In this document: in pieces, positions 1 through 5,866 of the stretch | How the letters are laid out: every line of letters starts with the position of its first letter | How positions within the stretch are numbered: position 1 is the first letter of the stretch | Source: Planctomycetota bacterium | Lineage (GTDB): Bacteria; Planctomycetota; UBA11346 | Length of the DNA: 5,866 bases | Direction of reading: 5' to 3' | Assembly: GCA_007131555.1 (NCBI GenBank) | Contig: SLQH01000277.1 | Span: 1 to 5,866, forward strand | Made by a program: the position numbers and the translations under genes | Notes under the pieces: model-generated | Told to the model about the DNA's origin: nothing | Database searches by the model: none | The model's input: the letters and a program-made list of their open reading frames with translations, nothing else

Positions 1-743
1 CAGCCGGGATGGAATGCCGGATTGATGCCCTGCCCCAAAGCTGGGCGGTACTCTCCGGGGCCGGGGACCCCCAGCGCGCCCGCCAGGCGATGGCGGCGGT
101 CGACCGGCTCTTGGTTGACCGCGACCAGGGCCTGATCCACCTGTTCACCCCCCCTTTCGACGATGGATCGCTCGACCCCGGCTACATCAAAGGCTACCTG
201 CCGGGGATCCGCGAAAACGGTGGTCAATACACCCATGCCGCGGTCTGGGTGGCAATGGCGGTGGCCCAACTGGGCGACAGCGCCCAGGCCTGGGAACTGT
301 GGACGCTGATCAACCCGGTCGACAAAACCTGCAGTGCCGAGGCCATGCAGACCTACCAGGCCGAGCCCTATGTCATGGCCGCGGATGTCTACGCCCTGGC
401 CGGGCACCAGGGGCGCGGCGGCTGGACCTGGTACACCGGCTCAGCCGGCTGGATGTATCGACTGGTCAGCGAATCGCTGCTGGGTCTGCGCCTGGAGCCG
501 GGCCGCCTCTTCATCGAACCCCTGATGCCCGCCACCTGGAGCGGATTTCTGGTACATTATCGCTTCCGTGACACCCAGTACCATCTGCACATCAGCCGCG
601 GCACCGAACCCGTTACCAGCTTCGTCCTCGATGGCATCTCACTGGCCACCTCGTGGCTGCCCCTGATGGATGACCACCGGGATCACGATGTGACGGTGTT
701 CCTGGCCGCAGGAAATCACAGGACCCCAGGGCACCGCGCATAA
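1..743 (+). CDS. C-terminal part of a GH94 phosphorylase / cyclic beta-1,2-glucan synthase (NdvB)-type protein, 5' end outside window
   Basis: The open frame runs in from the left edge (first whole codon at base 3) and ends at TAA 741-743; the ATG at base 9 is internal, because family homology begins before it. Numbering from that Met, the conserved blocks are ECRIDALPQSWAVLSG (2-17), LFTPPFDDGSLDPGYIKGY (45-63), ENGGQYTHAAVW (69-80) and GGWTWYTGSAGWMYR (137-151). These are hallmarks of the GH94 catalytic barrel as found at the C-terminus of cyclic beta-1,2-glucan synthases. By family analogy, His76 and Thr143-Gly144 contribute to phosphate binding. The catalytic acid Asp lies upstream and is not visible. 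A beta-rich tail follows, ending about 95 residues after the last motif. In NdvB-type enzymes this domain trims and controls the length of beta-1,2-glucan chains by phosphorolysis, while an N-terminal membrane GT84 domain makes them. The visible part cannot show whether the protein is a full synthase or a stand-alone phosphorylase. The family call is firm; the exact activity is open. Confidence 0.9.
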   Translation, partial: AGMECRIDALPQSWAVLSGAGDPQRARQAMAAVDRLLVDRDQGLIHLFTPPFDDGSLDPGYIKGYLPGIRENGGQYTHAAVWVAMAVAQLGDSAQAWELWTLINPVDKTCSAEAMQTYQAEPYVMAADVYALAGHQGRGGWTWYTGSAGWMYRLVSESLLGLRLEPGRLFIEPLMPATWSGFLVHYRFRDTQYHLHISRGTEPVTSFVLDGISLATSWLPLMDDHRDHDVTVFLAAGNHRTPGHRA

Positions 744-755
744 CCTCCCCCGGGA

Positions 756-777
756 GAGGCGAACTACCGCTCGCCTC
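756..777 (+). terminator. Hairpin just after the GH94-type gene, possible terminator
   Basis: GAGGCGA (756-762) and TCGCCTC (771-777) form a perfect 7-bp GC-rich stem with an 8-base loop, starting 12 bases after the stop codon. No T-run follows, so it is not a canonical intrinsic terminator. It could still stabilise the 3' end of the mRNA or act with Rho. The position fits the end of a transcription unit. Confidence 0.4.
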
Positions 778-968
778 AAGGATAACAGAGAGTGCGCACA
801 GCGCTTCGTGCCGATTTCGTGGTGACCACCAGTGACTGCTCTGACCCACCGGACATGGTAGAGCGTTACGAGCCTCACCTGTCCGTCTTCGTGCCTCCTC
901 ATTGGAGCTTCAGGATTTCGTGTGGGTCACAACCCGGCTGTGTTGTGTGAGCGCTGTGTCTTGAATGG

Positions 969-1065
969 TCTCACGCTAAGGCCCTGCGGGCGGCGGAAAG
1001 GGACGGGAAGAGGAAAGACTGGCTGTGCTTGGCGTTCTTGGCGATCTTGAGCGAAGCGGGCGTGA
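969..1065. repeat. Degenerate dispersed intergenic repeat bounded by TCACGC / GCGTGA
   Basis: The unit opens with TCTCACGCTAAG (969-980), runs through a purine-rich stretch (about 994-1017), then TTGGCGTTCTTGGCGATCTT (1029-1048), and closes with GAGCGAAGCGGGCGTGA (1049-1065). The outermost TCACGC and GCGTGA are exact inverted complements; the inner arms are imperfect. This matches the general look of the widespread bacterial intergenic repeats built from CGCAAAG/CTTTGCG-like and TTGGCG units. Read through in frame, such elements give spurious Arg/Lys-rich peptides. The family assignment is from memory of that pattern; no alignment was made. Confidence 0.5.
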
Positions 1066-1080
1066 AATCTTCCGGAATGG

Positions 1081-1111
1081 CCTCTCGCAAAGGGCGCAGA
1101 GCTCGCACAGG
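1081..1111. repeat. Second repeat fragment, CTCGCAAAGGGCGCAGAG type
   Basis: TCTCGCAAAGGGCGCAGAGC (1083-1102) followed by TCGCACAG (1103-1110) has the CGCAAAG/GCGCAGAG phasing typical of one arm of the same broad class of intergenic repeat as the neighbouring 969-1065 unit. No matching closing arm is evident nearby, so it looks like a truncated copy or the decayed edge of a composite element. Confidence 0.4.
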
Positions 1112-1291
1112 CCCTACGAGTGGCACGACATGAGCCACCTGAAATCCTGAAGTCCCAAAAATCTGAACGCTGCCTCTCTACATCATGCATGAATTGCGGA
1201 CAGCGACCTCCGAGTACCGTTATGCATCTGACCGTGGTCTTAAGGAATTTCATTCTCTGTCATCGGAATCTTCTTCTGTGGTCACATCTGA

Positions 1292-1326
1292 TGACGCATT
1301 CCATAGGTATGACCGAAAATGCGTCA
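1292..1326. repeat. Perfect 9-bp inverted repeat with 17-base spacer
   Basis: TGACGCATT (1292-1300) is the exact reverse complement of AATGCGTCA (1318-1326). Neither the loop nor the flanks extend the pairing with Watson-Crick pairs, and no T-run follows on either strand. It sits about 85 bases beyond the stop of the GH38 gene, in the AT-richer part of the spacer. It could be a transcript 3' hairpin, a protein-binding dyad or a repeat remnant. Confidence 0.45.
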
Positions 1327-1411
1327 GTGTCCGAAATCCCAGGAAATCATGTGTTTCTTAGTGCAATTCCATGAACGGGTCAGGGGTTCTGAGTCTGTTT
1401 GAGACGGGGCC

Positions 1412-4261
1412 TTATTCCCGCACCAGCACACTGACCATACCCTGAGCAGACAACGACAGGGTGATGACACCATCTTCCAGACAACACTCCTCAGCCACCG
1501 GCCTCTCAAGCAAGTCGCAGCAATGGGCCTGGGTCAGACCGGCCAGCAGGGGCGACAGGCTCAGATGCACGGCAGCGCCCTGATCGCTGCTGTTGTAGAG
1601 ACGCAGGACCAGGCCCTCGCCATCCTCGGCCGGCTTGAGCTGGGTGATGACCACCGTGTCCGGACTACAGGTCAGCAGATCGGGAGCTGTCAGGGGCAGA
1701 TCGCCGGCCTGGGCGCCGGCCCAGGTCACGGCGACCGGCTGGTTGAGCTCCGCTCCATGACGCAGGGCCAGGGCGTCATCGCCCTGGCCGGCATGTGGCA
1801 GCAACGACAGATTCCAGACATGATCGCCCAGATCCGGCAGGGGATCGGGGTCGTAGCTGCTGCGCACCAGGGCCAGGCGCAGGTCGCCTCCGGCCACTGC
1901 GGCATTGGCCAGGCCGTCGTTGGCCACCACCAGACCGGCTGCGCCACCGGCCAGCTGACCACCCAGGCGGACCCAGCGCAGGGCCGGCAGCAGACGGTCG
2001 GGCTCGGCCTGACGCTGGACCGCCCCACAGGGGGTCTCGTACTGGGCCTGGACCTGTTCCAGGGCGGTGGGCAGCAGCAGCCCCAATCCGGGCATGCCGA
2101 CCTGCGGCCCGCCGACCTCCAGCCAGCGCAGCGACACCCGCAGGCGCAGACGGGTCTCACCGGCGGCCAGGCTCCAGCGGCAGGTGATGGACGACGCCCG
2201 CCAGGAGAAACGGGCCTCCACCGCCACCTCCACCGGCCCGGCATCGACCACGGCCAGATGTTCACATACCGGTCGTTCGCGCCGCGAGGGCACGCTCAAG
2301 GCCCAGCTGGCGAAGGCATGAGGCCGTTCGACCAGGGCCTCCGGCAGGCCCAAGGGCCGGGCCGGGTCGACAAACTCCTGACCATCCAGGCGCAGACTGG
2401 CGATGCCGCCGCTGGAGCGATCGAAGAGCACCTGGAGACGGTCATTGGCCAGGCCCAGGCGACCCTGCGGGATGCAGATCGGCGGGGGATGATTGCGACC
2501 GCCCTCCAGGTCCTCGATCGCCACCGCCGCATGCGGCGGCGGCGCCGGGCTGCCGGGGGCCACCACCACGGCGGTCCAGCCGGCGCTGGCTAGGCCGACC
2601 TGGACCGCCAGATCGACATAATTGTGTCCCCACCAGTGACCGCTACCCAACTGCTGGCTGGGCAGCGGATGACCCTGCCCATCCCGACAGATGAAGGCCT
2701 GGCCGCGTTCGGGCCAGGGTTGACTCCCCTCCCAGACCCGCAGACGCAGGGTCTCGTGGCGCGGCCAGGCGCAGGGATTGGCGACCAGGGCCAGGGCCGG
2801 CCAGCCATGCACGGCGTGACTGGCCTGGGCCCCGCCCTGGGCCCAACCGGCCCCAGCCCCGCAGTTGTCGGCCACCGGAGCGCCAGGCGCGGCCAGGGCC
2901 AGATCCAGGCCACTGGTATCCAGTCGCCCGGCCAGGGCGCGCAAGGCTCGGCTGTGCGCAGTCTGGGCATCCGCCAGCACGCTCTGGCTCTCGCCCAGAC
3001 AGCGATCACGGGTCGCCGCCACGCCCGAGCCCGGCAGGATGTCATGGAAGTGCATCAGCAGGGTCCGCCGCCAGGCCGCATCCAGGGCCGCAGGCTGGGG
3101 CTGATCAGCCCCCAGACCCTGACTGACGGCGCGAGCGGCATCGGCCGCACACAAGACGTTCTCACAGCGGCGCACCGCCCGCTTGATCGCCGCCTGCGAC
3201 ACCAGACAGCCGGAGTATTCGGTGATCAACTCGCCGTCCCAGACCGGCAAGCGGTCGCCGGCCGCCTCCAGGCGCTCGAAGAAGGCGGTACTGGTCCCCA
3301 TCTGCCAGCGGGGGAAGACCGGCCAGGAGTCCTGATTGCGGATCATCTCCAGATGGCGCCGGGTCGGGCCGCCACCATGATCCCCGACACCATAGACCAG
3401 CATGGCATCGTACAGATCAAGCTCCCGTCGCACCTGGGCCAGCATCTGCCAACGCTTGGGCCAGGGGGCCTCGTTGTAGGGGCACAGCCCGCGCCATGCC
3501 AGGATCCGGCTGCCATCAGGGGAGCGCCACCAGAAGGCGGCCGGACGGTCGGTGCCACCGGTACGCCACAGATAGGCCCGCCGTACTCCGGCGGCGGCGT
3601 CGATCATGGGGATGGTCCCGGCATGGCCAAAGCAGTCCGGCACCCAATCGACCGTCACCGCCTCCGGCTCCAGGCCGAGATGTTCACGGGCAAAGCGGCG
3701 GGCCTGGACCAGCTGACGACACAGGGCCTCGCCACCGGCCATCAGACGGTCGCCCTCGACCCAATGCGAGGCTGTGACCTCGAAGCGGCCACTGGCGACA
3801 TGCCGCCGCACCTGTTCCAGCAGTTCCGGGGCATGACAACGCAGGATGTCGTAGACGGAGGCCTGGCTCTGGCTGAAATGGAAGTCCGGATACTGATCAA
3901 GCAGCCCCAGGACGCTGCGCAGGGTGTCAACACTGACCGCCACCGTCTCCTGCCAGGGCCATTGCCAATCCATGTCGATATGGGCATGACCGATGCAGTG
4001 CAGGGTGTAGCGCTTGGCAGTGGCGGCGATCGGCATCAGCCGGGCCTCGGCGTCGGTCAGGGCCTCGGCCACTGGAGCCCCAGCCTTGACAGAAGCGGCG
4101 AAGCCCTGTTCCGCCCCAGCGCACAGGGCTTCCCAGCTCTCGCCCTCGGCCCCATGCAGGGGCGCGATGGCGCGCACGAAGGCGCATTGTTCACGCAGAC
4201 GCTCCTGGGCCTGACGATCCTGATGATGACGCAGGGCCAGCGGATCGGTGGACTCGGACAT
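1412..4261 (-). CDS. GH38 alpha-mannosidase, cytoplasmic
   Basis: This 949-residue protein hydrolyses terminal alpha-mannosides by the retaining, zinc-dependent GH38 mechanism. The order is a helical N-terminal extension (1-85), a catalytic domain (about 86-345), a helical middle domain (about 346-440) and a long beta-rich C-terminal region (about 490-949). Visible active-site motifs are GHAHIDMDW (91-99, likely zinc ligands His94 and Asp96), WVPDCFGHA (206-214, Asp209 as nucleophile and zinc ligand), GVGDHGGGPT (291-300) and HFHDILPGS (404-412, likely zinc ligand His406). C-terminal family signatures include RSSYDPDPLPDLGDHVW (800-816) and LKPAEDGEGLVLRLYNSS (875-892). Size is normal for bacterial members and no frameshift is seen. 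The start at 4261 is chosen because AGGAG stands 8 bases upstream; the frame stays open 62 codons further, but that would run through the divergent control region and into the regulator gene. There is no signal peptide, so cytoplasmic action is expected. The natural substrate linkage cannot be read from sequence. Confidence 0.93.
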   Translation of the reverse strand: MSESTDPLALRHHQDRQAQERLREQCAFVRAIAPLHGAEGESWEALCAGAEQGFAASVKAGAPVAEALTDAEARLMPIAATAKRYTLHCIGHAHIDMDWQWPWQETVAVSVDTLRSVLGLLDQYPDFHFSQSQASVYDILRCHAPELLEQVRRHVASGRFEVTASHWVEGDRLMAGGEALCRQLVQARRFAREHLGLEPEAVTVDWVPDCFGHAGTIPMIDAAAGVRRAYLWRTGGTDRPAAFWWRSPDGSRILAWRGLCPYNEAPWPKRWQMLAQVRRELDLYDAMLVYGVGDHGGGPTRRHLEMIRNQDSWPVFPRWQMGTSTAFFERLEAAGDRLPVWDGELITEYSGCLVSQAAIKRAVRRCENVLCAADAARAVSQGLGADQPQPAALDAAWRRTLLMHFHDILPGSGVAATRDRCLGESQSVLADAQTAHSRALRALAGRLDTSGLDLALAAPGAPVADNCGAGAGWAQGGAQASHAVHGWPALALVANPCAWPRHETLRLRVWEGSQPWPERGQAFICRDGQGHPLPSQQLGSGHWWGHNYVDLAVQVGLASAGWTAVVVAPGSPAPPPHAAVAIEDLEGGRNHPPPICIPQGRLGLANDRLQVLFDRSSGGIASLRLDGQEFVDPARPLGLPEALVERPHAFASWALSVPSRRERPVCEHLAVVDAGPVEVAVEARFSWRASSITCRWSLAAGETRLRLRVSLRWLEVGGPQVGMPGLGLLLPTALEQVQAQYETPCGAVQRQAEPDRLLPALRWVRLGGQLAGGAAGLVVANDGLANAAVAGGDLRLALVRSSYDPDPLPDLGDHVWNLSLLPHAGQGDDALALRHGAELNQPVAVTWAGAQAGDLPLTAPDLLTCSPDTVVITQLKPAEDGEGLVLRLYNSSDQGAAVHLSLSPLLAGLTQAHCCDLLERPVAEECCLEDGVITLSLSAQGMVSVLVRE

Positions 4262-4349
4262 GATGGATGCTCCTGGGGGTACGGCTGATGACCGTATCAT
4301 CCATCCGGGCTGCCGCTTGCCTTGCCCGCGACCCGCAAAAAAGTACGCT
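4262..4349. promoter_or_regulatory. Divergent control region between the GH38 and AraC-type genes
   Basis: This 88-base spacer must hold both start regions. Three dyads overlap in it: GATGGATG/CATCCATC (4262-4269 and 4298-4305), TACGG/CCGTA (4280-4284 and 4292-4296) and GATGA/TCATC (4287-4291 and 4297-4301). A tandem CTTGC CTTGC lies at 4316-4325. On the plus strand, TTGCCC (4322-4327) and TACGCT (4344-4349) are 16 bases apart and make a passable sigma-70 promoter for the regulator gene. No convincing -35/-10 pair was found for the GH38 gene, which would fit activator-dependent transcription. The dyads are seen directly; operator function is inferred. Confidence 0.55.
4270..4274 (-). promoter_or_regulatory. 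Ribosome binding site of the GH38 gene
   Basis: The minus strand reads AGGAG, then eight bases (CATCCATC), then the ATG at 4261. This decides the start over the upstream in-frame Met codons. The eight bases between the site and the start codon are one arm of an inverted repeat, so access to the start may depend on RNA structure. Confidence 0.75.
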
Positions 4350-5189
4350 ATGGCGACGTCGGTGTACATGACCTGGGCCAACGAGGCGCCCCACACCGGG
4401 GCCTTGCGCCTGGTCCGCCACTGCCTGCGACCGGGCACCACCATCACCCGCCATCGTCATGAGTTTGCCGAGGTCTTCTGGTGCGAAGCCGGCACCGGCT
4501 ACCATCGTTGCGGCGACCAGGACCTGCCCCTGCAGCCCGGCGACACCCTGTGCATCAACCCCGACGACATCCACGCCCTGGGGGCCGGACCAGATGGCCT
4601 GACCTTCGTCAACGCCAGTTTCCTGCCCCAGGCGGTGCGCGATCTGGCCACCCGCCACCAGGCCCACTGGCCCTGGCGGCCCGGTCAGGCCCCCTGCCCT
4701 CGCCGCCTGACCCTGCGGGCCCGTGAACGGCTCGATGAATGGGTCAGCGACCTCGCCCTGGCCGAGATCGATGAACTCACCCGCGATGCCTTCCTGCTCG
4801 ACCTGATGCGCCTGCTGAACAGCGCCAACGATGGCCCTGATGCCCCCCGCTGGCTGCGCGAAGCCCTGGCGGTGTTCTGCGATCCCCTTCATCTGGGGGG
4901 CGGCACCGCCCGCCTGGCCAGCCTCTGCAACCGCAGCAGCGACCAGCTCAACCGCCAGGTGCGGCGCTGCCTGGGCATCACCGCCACCGAACTGGTCAAC
5001 CGCCTGCGCCTGGACAGCGCCGCCCGGATGCTGGTCTACTCCCGACAATCAGTCGCCGAGATCGCTGCCTCCTGTGGCCTGCCCCATGCCGGCCACTTCC
5101 ACCAGCTCTTCCGCCAACGCTATGGCGTCACCCCCCTGCGCTACCGGCGGGCCGCCTGGTCCAGCGCCGCGCGCAAGCAGCCTCGATGA
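4350..5189 (+). CDS. AraC-family transcriptional regulator with N-terminal cupin domain
   Basis: This 279-residue protein is a sugar-sensing DNA-binding regulator. Residues 14-80 form a cupin-like sensor with HRHEFAEVFWCEAGTG (35-50) and LQPGDTLCINPDDIHAL (61-77). Residues about 168-267 are the AraC-type DNA-binding domain: first helix-turn-helix near 185-206, second near 234-256, closing with the family signature HFHQLFRQRYGVTPLRYRR (249-267). Length is usual for the family. The frame is open from 4248, but that start would overlap the divergent mannosidase gene, so an inner Met is preferred: 4350 here, or 4368 (MTWANEAPHTG). Neither has a clear Shine-Dalgarno, and a candidate -10 (TACGCT) touches 4350, which would favour 4368. 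Being divergent from the GH38 gene across 88 bases, it most likely regulates that gene and itself, responding to a mannoside or related sugar; effector and sign of regulation are inferred. ChbR- or MelR-like roles are possible parallels, not identifications. Confidence 0.9.
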   Translation: MATSVYMTWANEAPHTGALRLVRHCLRPGTTITRHRHEFAEVFWCEAGTGYHRCGDQDLPLQPGDTLCINPDDIHALGAGPDGLTFVNASFLPQAVRDLATRHQAHWPWRPGQAPCPRRLTLRARERLDEWVSDLALAEIDELTRDAFLLDLMRLLNSANDGPDAPRWLREALAVFCDPLHLGGGTARLASLCNRSSDQLNRQVRRCLGITATELVNRLRLDSAARMLVYSRQSVAEIAASCGLPHAGHFHQLFRQRYGVTPLRYRRAAWSSAARKQPR

Positions 5190-5240
5190 TCGCTCCGGCC
5201 TCATGCGTTTCCATCCGCCACCGCTTGCAAGGCCGCCTTA

Positions 5241-5741
5241 TCATGCCTTGCCACGACGACGCTCCGAACCAGACCAGGACAGCAACAGAGAAACGACGTC
5301 ACTCTTGAACACCAGGATGCCACCGACGATAAAACCAGCTATCGGACGACTGACATACAGCATCAAAACGGCAACGGACTCATAATGATCGACAAGATCC
5401 TTCCGTACGATGTAACTCAGGCCCTCGACGAACAAGGGGATCGCGGAAGAGATGATGTAAACCCCAATCAACTTGATCAACAGGGTCTGCAGAGCCTGCA
5501 GATCAGTGGCGCCGGATTGAGGAACTTCCTCAGCGGCGATCCTGCCAAAATGCCGCGACTGCCGGTACGCGACAATGACGACCGCTGCCAACAGCACGGG
5601 CGAGAGAAACAGCAGCCATATCTCCTTCAGCGGCATGAACAACGAGTAACGCACGATATCAGCGACATGCATGATGAAATGATACGCTGCAATCAAGGCC
5701 GCGATCTGCCAGATGATCATCCGGATGTCATTGGTCTTCAT
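5241..5741 (-). CDS. Small four-helix inner-membrane protein, function unknown
   Basis: I do not recognise this 166-residue protein. Four hydrophobic segments are visible at about 8-29, 40-59, 87-111 and 123-145, followed by a short hydrophobic stretch (149-156) and a basic tail ending RRRGKA. The loop between helices 2 and 3 (60-86) carries Arg60, Arg63, Arg67 and a Glu pair; by the positive-inside rule this loop and both ends face the cytoplasm. No catalytic or binding motif stands out. The start at 5741 is well supported by AGGAGG just upstream, and an in-frame TGA lies a little further upstream. G+C samples at about 51%, well below the sugar genes, suggesting a different origin or weaker selection. 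It converges on the regulator gene with 51 bases between the stops, in which I see no strong terminator. Confidence that it is a real gene rests on the ribosome binding site and coherent membrane topology. Confidence 0.75.
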   Translation of the reverse strand: MKTNDIRMIIWQIAALIAAYHFIMHVADIVRYSLFMPLKEIWLLFLSPVLLAAVVIVAYRQSRHFGRIAAEEVPQSGATDLQALQTLLIKLIGVYIISSAIPLFVEGLSYIVRKDLVDHYESVAVLMLYVSRPIAGFIVGGILVFKSDVVSLLLSWSGSERRRGKA

Positions 5742-5866
5742 GCCCCCTCCTCTTCGCTCATCAATCCCATGATCTCAATACAGGACACAGGCCCCTGGCC
5801 CGCATGCCCACATGACCTTGAAACCACGGCTCCAGGTGCTGCCATGAATCCCACATGATGGACGAC
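5742..5866. other. Upstream region of the membrane-protein gene, to window edge
   Basis: No gene is seen in these 125 bases. Apart from the ribosome binding site, the region holds an exact direct repeat CCCACATGA at 5807-5815 and 5850-5858, a 43-base period. A related TCCCATGAT lies at 5765-5773. No convincing sigma-70 promoter was found on the minus strand, though the promoter could lie here or beyond the edge. Confidence 0.4.
5746..5751 (-). promoter_or_regulatory. Ribosome binding site of the membrane-protein gene
   Basis: The minus strand reads AGGAGG followed by GGGC and the ATG at 5741. This is a full consensus Shine-Dalgarno, although with a short 4-base spacing; the G-run offers alternative register. 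It supports both the start codon and the reality of the gene. Confidence 0.7.

Larger units (their letters stand above)
744..1411. other. Gene-free convergent spacer with repeat relics
   Basis: These 668 bases separate the 3' ends of the GH94-type gene and the GH38 gene. The right half samples near 48% G+C, against about 70% in the mannosidase gene. Short frames on both strands exist but have no ribosome binding sites, no recognisable motifs and arginine-rich, low-information translations. What the stretch does hold is the hairpin at 756-777, the TCACGC-bounded repeat at 969-1065, a second repeat-like fragment at 1081-1111 and the inverted repeat at 1292-1326. No tRNA, rRNA or transposase remnant was seen. 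Confidence 0.65.

Noticed and set aside
927..1253. Minus-strand frame of 108 residues in the spacer
   Set aside because: It reads through the dispersed repeat units; the Arg-rich peptide is what such repeats give, and no ribosome binding site was seen.
1120..1374. Plus-strand frame of 84 residues in the spacer
   Set aside because: No ribosome binding site, no recognisable motif, and it spans the inverted repeat at 1292-1326.
1523..2593. Plus-strand open frame of 356 residues
   Set aside because: Antisense shadow of the C-terminal half of the mannosidase gene; low-complexity translation.
2624..4288. Long plus-strand open frame (554 residues) opposite the mannosidase gene
   Set aside because: It is antisense to a gene with intact GH38 motifs; its Gln/Gly/Arg-rich translation has no domain. 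Long antisense frames are expected in GC-rich coding DNA.
4248..4349. N-terminal extension of the AraC-type protein to 4248
   Set aside because: It would overlap the mannosidase start on the other strand, and the extra residues are not cupin-like.
4262..4447. N-terminal extension of the mannosidase to the ATG at 4447
   Set aside because: The added 62 residues show no family similarity, run through the divergent control region and overlap the regulator gene; AGGAG supports 4261.
4191..5048. Minus-strand open frame of 285 residues
   Set aside because: Antisense shadow of the AraC-type gene, whose double helix-turn-helix is clear; translation is Gly/Ala/Gln-rich with no motif.
5385..5858. Plus-strand frame of 157 residues at the right end
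   Set aside because: Antisense to the membrane-protein gene, which has the consensus ribosome binding site and coherent hydrophobic segments; this frame is polar and motif-free.
1..5866. CRISPR array, tRNA or rRNA genes, transposase
   Set aside because: No regularly spaced identical repeats, no cloverleaf or rRNA signature and no transposase motif were found on either strand.

Overview
The window reads as a piece of chromosome from a GC-rich proteobacterium. The carbohydrate genes sample at roughly 65-70% G+C, with coding-biased third positions. Degenerate copies of TCACGC/GCGTGA-bounded intergenic repeats lie between two of them. From memory, repeats of this look are common in purple sulfur bacteria (Chromatiaceae) and some other bacteria with larger genomes. 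I therefore favour a gammaproteobacterium of that kind, but this is an inference and not a species call.

Layout: (1) 1-743, plus strand, is the 3' end of a large gene for a GH94 glycoside phosphorylase / cyclic beta-1,2-glucan synthase (NdvB)-type protein, cut by the left edge, with a hairpin 12 bases after its stop. (2) 744-1411 has no credible gene. It is AT-richer than its flanks and holds remnants of dispersed repeats plus one perfect 9-bp inverted repeat. (3) 1412-4261, minus strand, is a complete GH38 alpha-mannosidase of 949 residues, with an AGGAG ribosome binding site fixing its start. (4) 4262-4349 is a compact divergent control region with several overlapping dyads. (5) 4350-5189, plus strand, is an AraC-family regulator with an N-terminal cupin sensor and a C-terminal double helix-turn-helix. 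(6) 5241-5741, minus strand, is a 166-residue, four-helix inner-membrane protein of unknown function, with a strong Shine-Dalgarno and a composition near 51% G+C, unlike its neighbours. (7) 5742-5866 is its upstream region, running off the right edge.

Working together: the AraC-type gene and the alpha-mannosidase gene are divergent and share an 88-base spacer, the classic arrangement of a local sugar-responsive regulator and its target. The simplest reading is that the cupin domain senses a sugar and the regulator controls the GH38 gene and perhaps its own. The GH38 protein has no signal peptide, so it should act in the cytoplasm on imported or internally made mannosides. The GH94-type gene converges on it from the other side and may belong to a separate glucan operon upstream. 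The membrane protein shows no link to the sugar genes. I found no clear evidence of a new system. The most unusual features are the overlapping dyads in the mannosidase leader and the repeat relics.
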